A stretch of 64,000 nt of DNA, from contig PYST01000035.1 in the NCBI GenBank assembly GCA_003049485.1, positions 112,599 through 176,598 on the forward strand, given 5' to 3'. Each line of letters begins with the position of its first letter. Positions within the stretch are counted from its first letter, which is position 1. The notes beneath the pieces are model-generated. The model was not told the origin of the DNA. It was given only the letters and a program-made list of their open reading frames with translations, and made no database searches. Below are positions 33,414 to 47,277 of the stretch, piece after piece. Source of the DNA: Ophioceras dolichostomum. Its lineage: Eukaryota; Ascomycota; Sordariomycetes; Magnaporthales; Ophioceraceae. The position numbers and the translations under genes were made by a program.

Positions 33414-36400
33414 CTAATCGCGCCCCTTGGCGGCCGAGGTGTCGGGAACCGCCTTGGAGAGGGCGGGTGAAGCGGCCGTCGAGGGAGGCGAGGCCGGGTT
33501 TTCCGTCTCCATATTGGCGAGGAGGCTGATGGGAGGGAGGCAGGCAGAACCGAGTTAGTCAAGAGTTGAGAAGAAAGGGGCGAGCATGACAGCTGGTTGA
33601 GCAAGTGAGAATCGAAGAAGGAACAGGGAGAGAGACAACAAAACTACGGACCTGTAAGCATTGGTGGACTCCCGTGTTGGCGGGGTGCCGGTGCGAGACG
33701 AGGCGTTGGAGTCCTCGCCAGCACGGTTGAAGGAGCCGCCAGCGCCTATCCGAGCACGACCGCTGTTACTACGGCTGGTAAACATCGAGCTCGGGCCAAA
33801 AGTGGCGTTCTGCGACGTGGTGCGCGTCGCACTACGCTGGAGTCGGCGCAGGTCGTCCATGCCGATCTGGTTCTGGTTGGCAGCAGGCTGGCCATAGCCG
33901 GACAGGCCACGACCATCGCCGCCGCGACCACCCAGTTGCGGCCTGCCTCCGGGCGGACCGCGCTGGTTGCTGCGTGCGTTCTCTGCCGCCTTCTGCGCGG
34001 CTTGGGCTTCGGCCTGTGAATAGAGTGCGTGAAGACGGGAGGTCAGCACATTGTAATAAATCTCATCTCATCTCTGCATCGCCGGTTGAGAAGGAAAGGG
34101 GGAGAAAGAAAATCGAGGCATACCTCTGCTCGGACCTCGTCAAGCGTCTTCGGGCCCTTGTTGGCCTCCTTGGAGATCCAGCCGGCCTTGCGCAGGTCAA
34201 TGATGTCCATGAGCATGAACTTCAGACGGCTAGGAAGCTCGGGCAGCTCCGAAGTCTTCTGGATACGCTGGAAGTAGGCGTCCATAAAGTTCTTTCCCTG
34301 CGTCTTCTCGGTGTTGACATCGAGGTTTCCGCCGATGGTGCGGAGCAGCTTGCACAGGGACTCTATCTCTTGCTCATCGGGCACGGTGCGGTAGTCGACC
34401 AGCTTCTGCACGCACTGGTGCATGATGCGCTCCGTCAGCATGCCCAGCTTGTACAGCTCGCCGATGAACTGAACGAGACCAAGTCCGCGCCGCTTCGCGG
34501 CAGCCGCAATGTAGTACTCGTCCGAGAGCATCTCGGCGTCACCCGGCGCCGGCTTCTTCTCACCCTCGCTCTCCTCCTTCTTGGACTCGGGGAGGTCGAC
34601 CTTCCAGCCGCGCTCGAAGTCTTCCTGGCAGCGGTTGAGCAGGTACTTGCGGAACAACGCGCCGCCGCCGACTACCTGCCCATGCTTGTCGTGGATGCTG
34701 ACATCGCGAATTTCCGGGCTCATCGTATCGAGCATGCGTTTGCAGAATTTGGCGTACATGGATGCCCAGTGGGCCTCGTCCGTTGCCTTCTCGAACGTGA
34801 GCTGGATGACCTGCCGCAGCGTGCGGCCATCTTGCTCGTCCTTGGACTGGGCAGCGATCGAGAGGATCTGGTCCGCGATCTTGTCGAACTTCTCTGGCGT
34901 CATCTTGTTGAGTGCCGCCTTGACCTTGCGCTGCACCATCTCCGGATCCATATGACCAGACTGGGCGCCGGCAGCAGCAGCAGCAGCAGCAGCAGCAGCG
35001 CCGCCACGGTTGCCAACGCTGCTAGGCTTCCAGCCTGTCGCCGAAACTGTGATGGGCTTGAGCTCCATACCCTGGGTGAGAGGCATGCTCTTAGCAGCCT
35101 GCGCCTCGTTCTTGGCGTTGGTGTAGTCGCGCTTGCTGCCGCCGCGGGTCGACCTGCTGCCCTGCCGAGGAGAGTTGGGCATGCCACCGGGACCGCCCAT
35201 GTTGGACGACGATGGCGTCCGGGTCATCTGCGCAGCCCCTGGGAAGGGGCGCGGGAACGAGCCCATGCTGCCCATCGCACCACCAGGGCGGTTCGACATC
35301 TCGAACCGCTGCGCCGAGGTCGTGCCTGGAGGCAGCTTCGAGCCGCCGGGGCCGCCGCCGGACGCCCCAAACGATCCCATGGCGCCGCCAAAACCACCTG
35401 CAGCCCCGCCGGCTCGTGAACCCTGCCGTCCGGACGACGCAGGCGTCCGCACCGACGCCGAGCGGTCGCCGTCGCCGATCAGACTCTTCACCTGCTGGCC
35501 GAAATCCATGGAAGGTTGCTCCGTAAACACCTTCTGGAACTGGAGCAGGAAGCTGGTGTCGTACTTGAAGCTCTTGCCCTTGCGCTGCACCGCCTGGTTG
35601 AGCGCGGGGTTGGGCGAGTTGATGCCGGGAGGGTATACCGACTGCGAGATGACGTCGAGGAAGCGGGCGGACTTCAGCGACTGCAGCGCCGCGCTGGGCT
35701 GTGGCGGCTCCACGGGCTTCGTGTTGAGCGGCGCCAGGTTCAAAGCCGCTGGCTTGGTCCGCAGCTTCTCCGATCCACCCGACTTGGGGCCAGGCGCGAC
35801 AGACGCTGCCGATGGGCTGCTGCTCCGGATCGACAGGCTGGCCAGCTTGTCGGCCACCGACCCTGGCGTGGGCGTGGCCGCCTCCTTCTCCTTCTCCTCA
35901 GCAGGCTTGAGCGTCGAATCGGACGAAGCCTCAGCCAGAGCCTCGGCGACCGACTTGGCACCCTTGGCGGCCGCTTCGTTGCGCTTACGCTCGCGTTCCT
36001 CCTCGAGGCGCTCCATCTCGCGCTCCTGCTCCTGAAGCTTGCGGTCGTTGTCAGCCGCATTCTTGAGACGGTTCTCCTCGTCCTGCTTCTTTTGGGCCTC
36101 GGTAGCGGCCTTCTTCTTTGCGGCGAACTCAGCTTCTTGCTTCTCACGGGCGGCATCAGCCTCCTCCATTTCGCGAATCATCCGCTCCATCGCAGCCTCC
36201 TCATCCTCCTCAGGCTTTGGGGCCTCAGCAGGCTTCTCGTCATTCTTGACATCCGCCGGCTTGGTCTCCTCGGTGCTCTTGGCCTCGTCTTTCTCAGCAG
36301 GCGCAGGTACAGACGCAGAGGCGGCCGAATGAGTGGCGACAGGAGTAGGCGTGGCAGGCGTGGCGGGCTCGACCTTGATTTCGGTAGTCACGTCTCTAGC

Positions 36401-38977
36401 CTTGGGCTCCTCGGGTGTACCCTTGGCCTCGGTCGACTTTGCGTCAACAACTTCGGCGGCCGGCTCCTCAGCGGGCTTCGCGGTGGCTTCCTCAGCAGCG
36501 GCGGCAGGTTCCTTAACATCTGACGATGGCGCCTCCGCTGTCTTGCGCACCTGTTCCTTGAACTCGTTGCGGAGCTGTTCAGCAGTCTTGGATGTGGCCG
36601 AGCTATCCGACCGCCCGTGCCCGTGCGATGAAGGGGTACCGGGCTTGAGGGGTGGCGGGGTTGGGGAGGAGCCGACAACAGGCGGAGTCTTGGACTGCGT
36701 TATGCTCGGCGCTGGCGAGGCGGGAGCCTTGAGGCTGGCCAGGTCCAACGCCTCGCCCTGGGGGTTCTTGATGGTAATGGCCTTCTTCTTTGGCAGGACG
36801 AACGACGAGCCGGACGAGACGACCGCCGGCTTGGCTGTCGCGCTGTGGACGATCGGTGTCGATCCCTGCACGGGCGCAGGCGGCTGGGGGTGGCCGGTGC
36901 TGGAGTTGGGGCGCTCTACACTGGTCGACATGCCGGAGGGGTTCCGTGACATCGGCTGGGCTGCGGGCGCCTGGGGGTAAGGCGGCTGAGTGTAGGGCTG
37001 CTGGAATCCAGGCTGGGGAGACGGTCCCGGGCCGGGCATGTACTGCATCGTGGGCATCTGGGGGTAGTAGGGGGGACCCATGCCCATAATCGCACCCTGT
37101 CTAGGGTCGTAGGGCGCGCCAGGGAAGGGGTATGTCTGCTTCTTGAATGTCAGCAAGCGATCGAAGTTGCCACTCGTGGGCGATAGATTGATCTTGTCTC
37201 CAGCAGCAGCATCAAGCGAAAGAATATTGTTAACTGGGGCAGGCGTGGAGCGGAACGGCTGGGATGCATCCGGCACAACTGGCGACTGGAAGGGGACGCG
37301 CTGCTGGCCCGATGACTTGGACGGACGGCGACCAGAAACATTGTTGCTGTTGCTGTTACCATTGCCGAAGCTGTGGCCGTTGTGGTTGGCGGGAGCGTTG
37401 CCACGAGGGTTGCTGTATGTCGACGCGTCCCACCGCGCGCCGCTCTCCCGCCGGTCCCGGGCATTCCCATTCACACGTCCGTGTCCGTTGCCATGACCAT
37501 TGCTGTTGCCGTTCATATGCATAAACCCACTACCGCGACCCTGTGGGCGCACACGCCCGTATGCGAGTCCGTTCTCTTCATGACTGATGAAGGAGCTGTG
37601 GGTAGGTGACTGAGACTCAAGAGGGGAGAAAGAAGGGAGGTGTTGCCGCTGTGTCATCTTGACCGAGTTGCGACGGGCCGTCTTCTTCTTGGCCGACTTG
37701 AGGAGGGGTTCCTGGGGTTCGTGAGACTGATGAGAGTAGTCATTTACATTTTGGTAGGGGGGCATGTAAGCGTTGAAGCCCGGCTGAGGCGGGTGCACGG
37801 GCACCGACTGGTTCATCGTCGGCGTACCAGGGTTTGGCATCGCCACGCCCATGGCTGGGCTGCCCCGAGGTTGTGGCGCGCTCTGGTATGGCGCCATGTT
37901 GCGGGGGTTCTGATAAGAAGGCATGCCGCCGCCACGGCCGCCGCCCCGGTTGTGGGCGTGGTTGTGGCCGTACTGGCTTCCAGGCGGGTAGCCACCCATA
38001 GCCGCATTGTAGTTGCCGGCGTTGTTGTAGTTGCCGCGGCCGCGACCACCGCCGAATCCACCGCGGGTCGGACCTTGGCCGCCGTGGCTGCCATGGCTGC
38101 CGTGATTGTGGCCACCCATGTTCTCGTGCACGGAGTGAGTGCTGCCTTGGCGCATGTGAGGCGACGGGGCCATGCCGCCATGTGGGCCCTGCTGTGAGAG
38201 ATGCTTCATGTGGCGCTGCAAAAAAAGAAAAGAGAAGGTCAGTTCACTGCTGCTCGAGAGAAGAGGAAGCGGGCCCTGCAAAATGCGACAAGCCGTAAAG
38301 CAGCTCATGGGTGCAGGCGCGGGACAATACGCGGGACAAACTGGACTCACCTCGCCATCGCCACCGAGGCTGCCAAACTTCATGTTCGGGCCGCCATCCT
38401 GCGCCATCATCGACGGTGGCCGGCCGCCACTGGCAGACGGCTGGGGAATGGGAGAGGGCGAGGCGGCTGGCGAGGGGACACGCCCGCTGTTGTTGCCGGG
38501 GATGGGGATCGGCGCAGAGGACGCCGGCTGGGGCGTGCTATGCGCAACCGCAGGCGAGTCCGACGTGTAGCCGAATTGGATGTTGCCCTTCGGTCCACCA
38601 ACGGGGCCGCCGTTGGGGGTGTAGCTGTTCGGGCCGTTGGAGCCCATAGTGAGGGAGCCTTTCCGGTCGTGGCCGTTGGTGGCAGTGCCGTGCGCGATGG
38701 CCGGTACGGCTGACACGGTGGGAAGAGCGGGAGTGATGGCCGGGCGGCCGTTCACCGGCGAAGCAGACGACGGCTTCCCATGCTGCGGCTGGGTCAGCTG
38801 CTGTGTGCCCGGCGCAGAGGAACCAACCACCACCGGCGGAGGGTTCGATCCAACCGCGCTCAACGGCGTCGAAGTCGGCTTCTTCGTAGCACCGGCGGCT
38901 GAAGCATACGACGTGGCCGTGGAAGCACTGGAGTTCTGCGCCGGGACGGGGTTCTGTTGGCTCGCAGTAGAAGTCAT
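33414..38977 (-). CDS. eIF4G: Translation initiation factor eIF4G
   Basis: Four exons: 38977-38351, 38215-34124, 34013-33652 and 33525-33414, giving 1730 residues. I chose ATG 38977 (MTSTASQQNPV) as the first true ATG in frame. eIF4G is the scaffold of the cap-binding complex and links eIF4E, eIF4A and poly(A)-binding protein. The N-terminal third is Ser/Gly/His/Asn-rich with RGG-like patches. A long Glu/Lys/Ala-rich coiled-coil-like segment (about 930-1010) follows. The eIF4E-binding motif YDTSFLL lies at about 1094-1100. The MIF4G HEAT domain spans about 1300-1540 (VKAALNKMTPEKFDKIADQI, HWASMYAKFCKRML, LIRTIGG-type helices). A poly-Ala tract precedes it. The C-terminus is Arg/Gly/Ser-rich and ends NMETENPASPPSTAASPALS. 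There is no MA3/W2 domain, as usual in fungi. Confidence 0.93.
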
Positions 38978-41900
38978 AAGGGACACTTCGTCGGCCGCAC
39001 AAGATGTGTTTGAAGGTAGATGCGAGGTGAGCGATCGCGGTGGGCGAGAGGTGGAGGAGGGTTGAGGTCGTTCCGACGTGTCGAGGGAGGGAAGACGAAG
39101 AGGAAAATATTAGTTGTCCAGTCGAATGTCAAATCCGAGCTTGGGCCGTCCGTCAAAGACAAGGAAAGAACGAGGAGCGATTATCGCAACCCTGCGGTGG
39201 TGGAGATATCGAGGTCGCCCGGTCAGAAACGACAGTGCGAGTCCAAAGCCGTCTCGCAGGACGGTGATCTCGAAAGAAGGTTTCTGCGTGAGCGCGATGA
39301 AGGAATGTGGTGGTTGTCGCAATAAGGAAGGGCAGGCGATGGTGCCGACCGTGAGAGAAAAAAAAGTTGTCTTGCGCTTCCCGAAACCAAAATGTGGTGG
39401 CGAGGAAGAGAATTACAGGAGTGGAGTGGTCTCTGATCTCTAGATTAAATAGAGAAGCAGAGAAACCAGGTCGGATTAAGGGCAATATCACAAACCCTTG
39501 GGCGAACTCTGGTGATGAGTTGTCTGGGTTGATGTGATATTTTTCTTCACAATGGGTGAAAGAATTCGGGTTGTGAAAGGGAGGTAAAAAAAATTAAGGA
39601 GGGTGGTGGTTTTCGCCTGTGACAGAAGGTAAGGCCAAATTTTTTTTTTTTTTCTTTCGCCCGCCGACCCTCACTCTGTTGCAGCAGCAGCAGCACCAAC
39701 CGGAGGTAGGTGCCCACTGCCCGGCAGGTAACTTGGCGCACTCAGATGTGGGGCTCACAGTGAGTGTCGCTAAAAATTTTACTAAGCGGGCGGGAGGGCA
39801 GCGGAAGGTGTCAGGTTTCGTGTCCACTTTAATGGCTGAAAGTTACTTCCAGGTACTGTGGCTCACGCGTCTCTAGCGATTATGCTCTCAAGGCGCGACC
39901 AAAGCTACCTGAGATAGCTCCGGCCATACATGGCATTCGCTCCGGCAGGGACAAGCATTGTCTCTATTCATCTCTGAATTGATGACCACAATACCAAACT
40001 ACAATACCACAATGAGGCTCATCTTACTTCCGTGCTGCATGGGCTGTCACTGTTTTATTTTTTCAGAGTGAACTCCGACTCCTCGAGGTGACTCGAGGGC
40101 GTCCTTTGTGCTCAAAAGCATTTTTGTCACCAGCCCTGAGAGGAACGAGGGCCAGCTGATTCCTGTCGTTGGTTGGCAACTTCGTTCCGCAAGGCTTGGT
40201 TGGCGTCCAGTCGATTGACTGCGCATCAAGAGATTGGTCACCCCTTTCCGAAACCCCCCCNAAACCTCGCACAGAAAAGCAGTGTGGCGCCTTTCTTCTT
40301 TCGAGATGGAATAAAATTTCTTCTGAGCTTTTTCATTTTCACAACATCAGCGGCTCACGACGCAACTCATCGGTCAAATATTGAACACCAGGTACCTAGG
40401 TAGGCAGGCCCATCACTGAACTTCCGCAAGCAAAAATGTAGCTGTCGGCACAACGCGACAAGACGAAAATGCCAGGCCTAGTATGTGGTGATATGCATGC
40501 CCAGAAGGACCGGGAGATCGGCCAAAGAACACTGGACCGTTTCATAACACGCGAGAAGCTTTCCTCCTCGCCGGCCAGTCCTAGGCTGATCCTTCGACTG
40601 CCGTATGTACAATTTACCTCATACGAAAAGTGCGATACACATTACCTTGCCCACATGCGGCCAATCCATTGTATGAGCATCACCTGGTACCTCTCCTAGG
40701 CTCCTATGATTGACGTATTTGCTAGAGTTTTGGGACTGAGTAAACTTCTTCTTTGGAGTCGACAACGTCAGTGCGCAACGCCGCAAACGCCGCAAACGCC
40801 ACACACCAGATCTCGCCCCGACGAGGCGAGGGCGGGAAGAGGAGCAGCAGACGGAGGAGCAGAGGCGCACCACTCTCACATCATGTCGAACCCCACCGTC
40901 CATCCATCTTTCCGTCTGCCTGTTATTTTTGCTTTTGGGGTTTTCCACGGGCACTTTGCCCTCGCACAACACGTTATCTCTTTTCATGGTTCATAGTGAC
41001 GGACTAATTCAAATTCGAAGGCTTTTCAAAATGCCAGTCTCCCAACACCGTCTACCTCAAACTAAATCCCTACCGGGCACCTTACATCTTCGTCCATTTG
41101 ATGGTTTTGTGTTTTCCGATTCTCAGGATCGGTGTCATTGAAGCCCTCCAAAGGGGCCCATGTCGAATATCAGCGGAGGACGAACTTCAGGTCGATTCAC
41201 CTCTCTCCATCGAACATCGGAACCTGCGAGCTGTCGATGGGCTGCAACAACGCTGTCAACGACGCTCACATGTGCTATTGAAGCCACCATTGAGTCATTT
41301 TCGGAATACCGAGTTGGGCAAGGTGGCACCTACCACTCACCAGAGACCTGCTGGATGCGGTCATCGGTGCATGCAGGGTAGGTAGTAGGTCATAGGTAGG
41401 TGAATGAGTGATGGGTGAGTGGTTGAGTGAGCCAGCAGGTTACAAGAGGGGCTGGGCTCGTTTTCCCCTCTATGTCTTGAGTGGACAATCCCCCTTGGCG
41501 CAACAATGAAGTGGCAAGCGCCACAGAGCGAGGAGATTTCGTAAGCTTGGCTTTCTACACGTTCTACAGGATAGTGTTGTCCCTTTTTCCAGGTCGTTCA
41601 TTAGTGCCAATTGGTGAGAGCAGCCGGCGTTATCCAACCAGTGAAGTGACGAAGTGGGTGGTGCGAATGCAGTCTGCATGTGTCCTGATCCCTGCTTGGA
41701 ATATGCATGGAAAGCGACATGCTGGTAGGCGAAAATGGAGCGCCGTCATCGTATGGATGAAGGCCGAAAATAGCCCTAGGTCACACTGACGATCCTCCCC
41801 CCCTTGTGCACGCGTCACTTACCGACTACCTACACAGGTACATGCGAAATACGCATTCCTTGCTCCCTGTCCCCTATCATGCTCACCTTCAGCGCGCTCA

Positions 41901-42152
41901 GCTCACGTAAGGGAAGGGACTTTCAAACAACGTCAAGACAGATCCTAAAATTCGGGTTAGGGCAGGAGAGCATGCACGGGAAACATCCCAGCGACTTAGA
42001 TATTGAGGTTATTCACATAGTAATCAGATTGTCCATGACTCCATGTAAGGCTATTTGATCCAATATTTCGTGTAGATCTAGGTATGAAGAACAACCTAGA
42101 CATAGGTGAGTACTCATATGTTTGGCAAACAGCCAAATACGCCTCTCAAATA
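38978..42152. other. Intergenic upstream of eIF4G, downstream of Aquarius
   Basis: 3.2 kb without a supportable gene. The eIF4G-proximal 750 nt are pyrimidine-rich on the minus strand, a likely promoter and long leader. A single N sits at 40261 next to a C run. One TACCTAGGTA palindrome lies at 40393. The rest is unremarkable intergenic sequence. Confidence 0.55.
40393..40402. repeat. TACCTAGGTA palindrome, copy 5
   Basis: Exact 10-bp palindrome in the eIF4G upstream region. Confidence 0.9.
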
Positions 42153-45100
42153 TCACGAGGCTGCAGAGGGGACGGGTTGTTCCGATTCTGCCTCCTCCGC
42201 CTCGAACCCCTCCGGCACGGTTGATTCCGCATCATCCTCGTCTTTCTCCCCGTCACTCTCCTTGCCACTCTCTTCCTCAATCGTCTCCACACTGGTCGCG
42301 CCAGCTGGAGGCGCCAGAGCAGCCGCTGCCGTCTCCGTTGAAGTCGCGCCCAGCGCGGCCTGTAACTGCTTGAGCCTGGTGTCCGTCATCTCGAACACGT
42401 ACTTTCCGAGGTGCTCCACGCCCTCCATGACCGCCTCGTCCGCGACCTCCTTGTCGACCTCGTCGGAAACGCGCCTCTTCGTGGGCCATAGCTCTTTGGT
42501 GACCAGCGTCAGCTTGTCCGGGCGCTGGAGCAACAGCTCGAACGCCTGACGTAGCTCGAAGCACGATTCAAAGACTTGCCGCCGCCCAAGAATGTACAGA
42601 CCAAGTCGCGCGCGAGACAAGGCCACGGTCAGCCGGCGAATATCTCGAAGATACCCGACTCGCGACGTGCGAGTCAGTGACAGAATGATGTCTGTGATGC
42701 AAGATGCGTCAGTATGGAATAATAGACGGAAAGGTCAAACACAAAGACAAATAAATGAATGGTTGCCCTTGCCGCAACGTACAGTCGTTCTGCTCGCCTT
42801 GATATTTGTCGACCGTGGTGACGATTTTAGGCAGCCCGAAGATCTGCTGAACTGGCGGTCTCGTGCAGCGGAAGCTCAGCAGCTTCTTGATCAGGTCCCG
42901 CTGGCCAGCGTATGCAGTGAGAATGCTGATCTTCTCGGCTGGGTAGCCGAGTAGTCGCATGTACTGGTAGATCGCCACCGCGTACTCGGCCTCGCCCGCG
43001 TTTTGGATGAAGTGTGGCATCGGCTCCATCTCCCCACGTCCCATGAAGTCTGGGACGTCGATGAACTGGTAGTCGTATCTGAAGCCGGCGTTCGCCGTGA
43101 GGAACTCCTTGCTCGACTCGACATGTGGCAAGCTGCCCAAGCCGGGATACCTCCACTGGTACAGCCCAGCAATGGACGAACGGGCGCGGCCTTGTTGGTC
43201 GAGGTTGATAGTAGGCGCCCCCAACCTCACAAGTCGCGAGAAGAGTGATTGCTCCAGGTTTGCGTAGTGGCGAAACGCAAGGCTCTGGATCACGGGCGAG
43301 TTTTGGAGGTGGTCGCCGCAGAGGACTATCCGCCGGAGGGCAACTTGGCCATCTATGGGCTTCTGCATAGCCAATGGTATGAAGTTTTCGATCTCCGTGA
43401 TCTGCGCCGCCTCCTCCATGACGACATTGTCGTAGCGAAATCCAAGAGATGCAATCTCGCCCCTCCTCATGGCGGCGTGAGTCGACGTCATTGCGACTAT
43501 CCTCGCCTCGGTGGTCAAGAGATAGTTTGCCTTGTCCCTTTCACGACGAAGGATCTCGAAGGGCATCACGTCCGCGAGCTCGGAGAAAATCTTGGAGATG
43601 TGCCGATAACAGCCGGACGCGATGTCGAGGATAATTTCCCGCTCGCCGTCGGTTGGGAACAGCGGCTGTGGTGCATCGGCAAAGAAGGATGAGAAGGGGA
43701 ATGCTTCAACGATCTGCTCGGCTGACGATTCGCCGCCATTGGCCAGCTCCAAGAACCTAGCCCACGCTGGCTCGACATACACCGAGTTGAAATACCCCGC
43801 CGTCTCGGCGGAATTGCCATGGGCACCGGGAGCACCCACGCATGCCGCAAGCTTCGAGACCTCTAGCAAGTAGCGATCCCTGTTCTGAAGGAACGAGTCA
43901 ACTCGCCCTGCCTTGCTAAAGTTGCCCTCAGCATCGAGATCTTCCTCGCCGTGACCGAGCCGCAGGAGGTGGCGTTCGTCGATGTCCAGAGCGACGATCT
44001 TGGCAAACAGCTGGTTCAGCGCCTGGTTGCTGTGGGCTATAAGCAGGGTCCGCTGCTGCGGGAAATTGTGATAGATGTTGTTGATGATCTGGGTGGCCAC
44101 ATCTGTTTTGCCAGTGCCAGGAGGCCCCACAATGACCGTCAGGCCTGGTTGGGTTCCCGAGATGATGGCCTCGATCTGGGCCGGGGTGAAGCGGACCGAG
44201 TTTAACTTCGGCACATCTACCGGGTAGGGGCCATTGTTTGGCGGCTTGTACGTTGAGACTTTGAGGGTTTCCACCTCAGAAATCAAAGCCGGCTCTGCGT
44301 CCCTTCGCCTCTTTTTGGATTTTTTCTCCGGGTCGTCCAGCTTGGGGCGTTCGACAGTCTCCAGGACGTAAGGCGGGCCGAAGCTCCCCGAGACGTCATC
44401 GCCGGGCTCGACAATCTTGCCCGGGAGGCTCTCGATGAGATGTTGCCAGTCTAGGAATGTGTCCCTGAAGTCCAAGGTCTTGATGCGGTTGGGGAGTTGC
44501 TTGTAGGATGCAGCGGCTGGGTCGCCATACCCCAAAAAAACTTCATGCAGCCAAGGCGCCAGCGGCACATCCGAGAGGATGAGGCTCTGGATCGATTCCA
44601 GGACTGGCTTGAAGTTGTTCTCCCTTCCGCTCCGCCGAACGATCACGTTGATCCTCTCATAAACATCCGACTTCGAAGCAGAGGTCTTCTCCAAGTCGGT
44701 CTTGTAGGTTCTCGCGTCGAGCCTTAGCTGGATCCGTCTTGAAGAGCCCCGCCCATGGCCCTCGAAGTAAGCTGAGGGGTCCCGCACAGCACGACCTCTG
44801 TCGTCCAGAATTTGACCAACTTCAGCACAACGAACTGCGTCAAGGCCTACTTTCTGTGCCTCGCTCAAGGGCGGGCCGCCATTCTCGATGGCCTTCTGGC
44901 TTGATGCATCGACGGCCAGCAGGAACACCACATCGCCGGGCTTCAAGGACTCCCAGTCCCTTCTTGTCCTGTCTGCCACGTGACGGAGGTCTATCACGAC
45001 CTCAGCCTTCACAGAGGAGGGAACGTCATCGCCGACGAGAGCGGGGACCACCTCGAGAATTCTAGAACAAGTCGGTCAGCCAGGATCACCCGCTGCAGGC

Positions 45101-46814
45101 TTCCTAGAAGATTACTTACGCTGGTTTCGCTATCGGGAGAGCCATCCTCGAGCTGCCGGTGAAGGACGTCTCGCCTGGTCTTCGCGGCTGCGGCTTCAGC
45201 CTCTGCAGTGCAGTTTCGATATCTCTTCTGATGCCGTAAAAAGCTTCACAGCGGTACAACACAACCGCTCGCCACAAGAAGTCCCCGACGGACAAGTACT
45301 GCAGGTTCAGCTTTGGTAGGGCGAGTGGGCGCGAGCCGTCATAGGCGTCCGTTCTGAGCAGGCTCTGATCGAACAAGGTCCGCTCTGTTGGGAGGACGCT
45401 CATCTTGCGAGCGGACTCCTGGAACGTGGGTTTCTTCTCGAACTCCGAAAGCAGCACCTCCATCAGGAACTTGCGGTCAACGGTAAGATTCGCCGAGTCC
45501 GGAAACCTAGTCCTGAGATGCAATAGGGAGGCGAGCCTGACGGCTTCTTCGTCAGTGAGCGGTTCTAAGAGGCCGCCCAGCTCGCTACGAGTGTCGATGG
45601 ACCCATAGTTAGAGAGCGCTAGCACCGTGAGCTTCTCCTTGAAGTGCTTGAGAGCGATGCGCTGGAGCTTCGCAAGCTTGGAGCACCGGTGCTCGTACGC
45701 CTCCGCTGGGCTGTGCTGCACTCCAGTTTGGTCGTCGATGGAGAAATAAGTGTAGTGCAGCAGAAGCGCATACATGTCGCGGATAAGGCTGTTCTCCTCG
45801 TCGTTAAAGACGGAAGACAAGACTACCGCGGGCGAAATGTGGAGGTCCTGCAGCAAAGTGTTCACGTAGCGTCTGGTCGGCATCTGACTCTGCAGGTCGA
45901 TTACAAACTCCATGAACCGCTCGCAGTATCGGATGTGCTCTGAGGTCGGGCTGTCGCTATTAAGAAGCCGGAAGAATTCGAGCACAATAGTGTAAAGCCA
46001 TGATCGCTCAAACCGGAGCTTGGCTTTCGTAGCATCATCGGCGGCTTCGTATCTCTTGATCGAAGCCCTCCACGCTTTCCGCAGCCGTGGGTTCTGTTCC
46101 AGTTGATCGTTCCGCTTCTCCTCAGTTGAAAGGTTGTGCCATATCGAGATAGACACCAAGGGGGCGCATTCCTTGCGCACTATGCCGCAGTCCAGACACT
46201 GGAAAGCGTAGATGATGAAGGACAGGATATGGGTCCTGACTGTCGGCTGGAGACTCTGGTCAAGACTCAGAGAGAGGATGCGTCGAAACAGGCTCGAGAA
46301 CTCGGCTTCTCGCTCCTGGAAGATCGACCAAGTTTCCAGGCGCTCTTTTCTCTTGGCGTTCGCGATGAGGACAATCAGCAGCACGTGGTGGTGAGAAGCG
46401 CTCTCCCCATAACCAGGCCACAGATAGCTGCAATAGCAAAGAAAAACATTCCGTTAGCCGAGGGCCTAGCAGCGTTCTGTATTCCGCGGGTTCCTTGTCA
46501 CGGAGCAACCGGCATCCTCGACATTTACTGCAGACTTGTACATACCTTTCCAGAAGCTGTAGACTCTCGAGAGTCAGAAGTGACTTCAACTGAAAGTTTT
46601 CCTTCTCTAGGGAGTCCCATATTTCCGTCTTAAGTACGTCGTTCTTGACCTTGACCTGCGCTGGTCTCTTGGAAGGCTTCAGCCAATGTTGATGCGCCAG
46701 CTGGGCAAATTCCGTCTCTCCATTAGGCACCTCAGACTTTGTCGGGTTCGGGCGGCTCGAACTGGCTTTCGGCGGTGCCTGCCTGCCGCTCTTGAGTCGC
46801 TTAGCATTCGGCAT
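42153..46814 (-). CDS. cwf11: Aquarius/Cwf11-type intron-binding spliceosomal helicase
   Basis: Four exons: 46814-46546, 46427-45120, 45061-42783 and 42691-42153, giving 1464 residues, close to human Aquarius (1485). The start is MPNAKRLKSGRQ. The N-terminal ARM-like region carries family landmarks: YLWPGY, HYCERFxE-like YCERFMEFVIDLQSQMPTRR, FSIDDQTG, ALSNYGSIDTR and LALPKLNLQYL. Then comes the SF1 helicase core: RFTPAQIEAI, Walker A GPPGTGKT (about residue 838), the DEAD-like VVMEEAAQITE, LCGDHLQNSPV, GRARSS, TVDKYQGEQND and LTVALSRARLG. The tail is Glu/Asp-rich. Aquarius joins the activated spliceosome, binds intron RNA upstream of the branch site and couples splicing to later RNP steps. 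It is divergently paired with THOC1. Confidence 0.94.
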
Positions 46815-47277
46815 CGTCGTCGCAGGTTGTCGACGAGTAGCGGTCGTGTGGAAGGTTTTTGTCGATATCCTACCACAGCCTTCCGTCGCGTCAGGACACG
46901 CGAATTTCAACACACACCTGCAGGTGTTATGGATGCGCCGCCATGTACCATGTACCTTGTACCATGTAATTGAGCCAGTTTATGGGGCTGATCACCGATG
47001 ATCGCTGTGGCGTTTGTGGCTGCACATTATTTTAGCTTCTCAGCCGTGCAGAAAAATTGGGTCCACCCGTCGCGACATCGTTGGCCCAGTGTGTCGATTT
47101 CCGCAATCAGCCTCGCTTTGTCCCTACCTCCAAATAAATGCGTCCGTCTTTCCCTGCCTGACACAGGCGCACATGCCCTGCTGTCTAGCACAAGCTGCCA
47201 CAACCACGTGGCTCTGTGGCCCGGGAGAACTTATACCGCCTTCTCGCTAAGCACGCGGCTTTCTTGACCTTGTCACA
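46815..47277. promoter_or_regulatory. Divergent promoter of Aquarius and THOC1 genes
   Basis: 463 bp between the two ATGs. It contains an imperfect triplicate of CATGTACC (about 46942-46968) and no obvious TATA box. The short distance means both genes share upstream control sequence. Confidence 0.6.

Noticed and set aside
33974..36523. Frames of 481 and 335 codons opposite eIF4G
   Set aside because: Antisense shadows of a long GC-biased exon; Leu/Arg/Val-rich without family resemblance.
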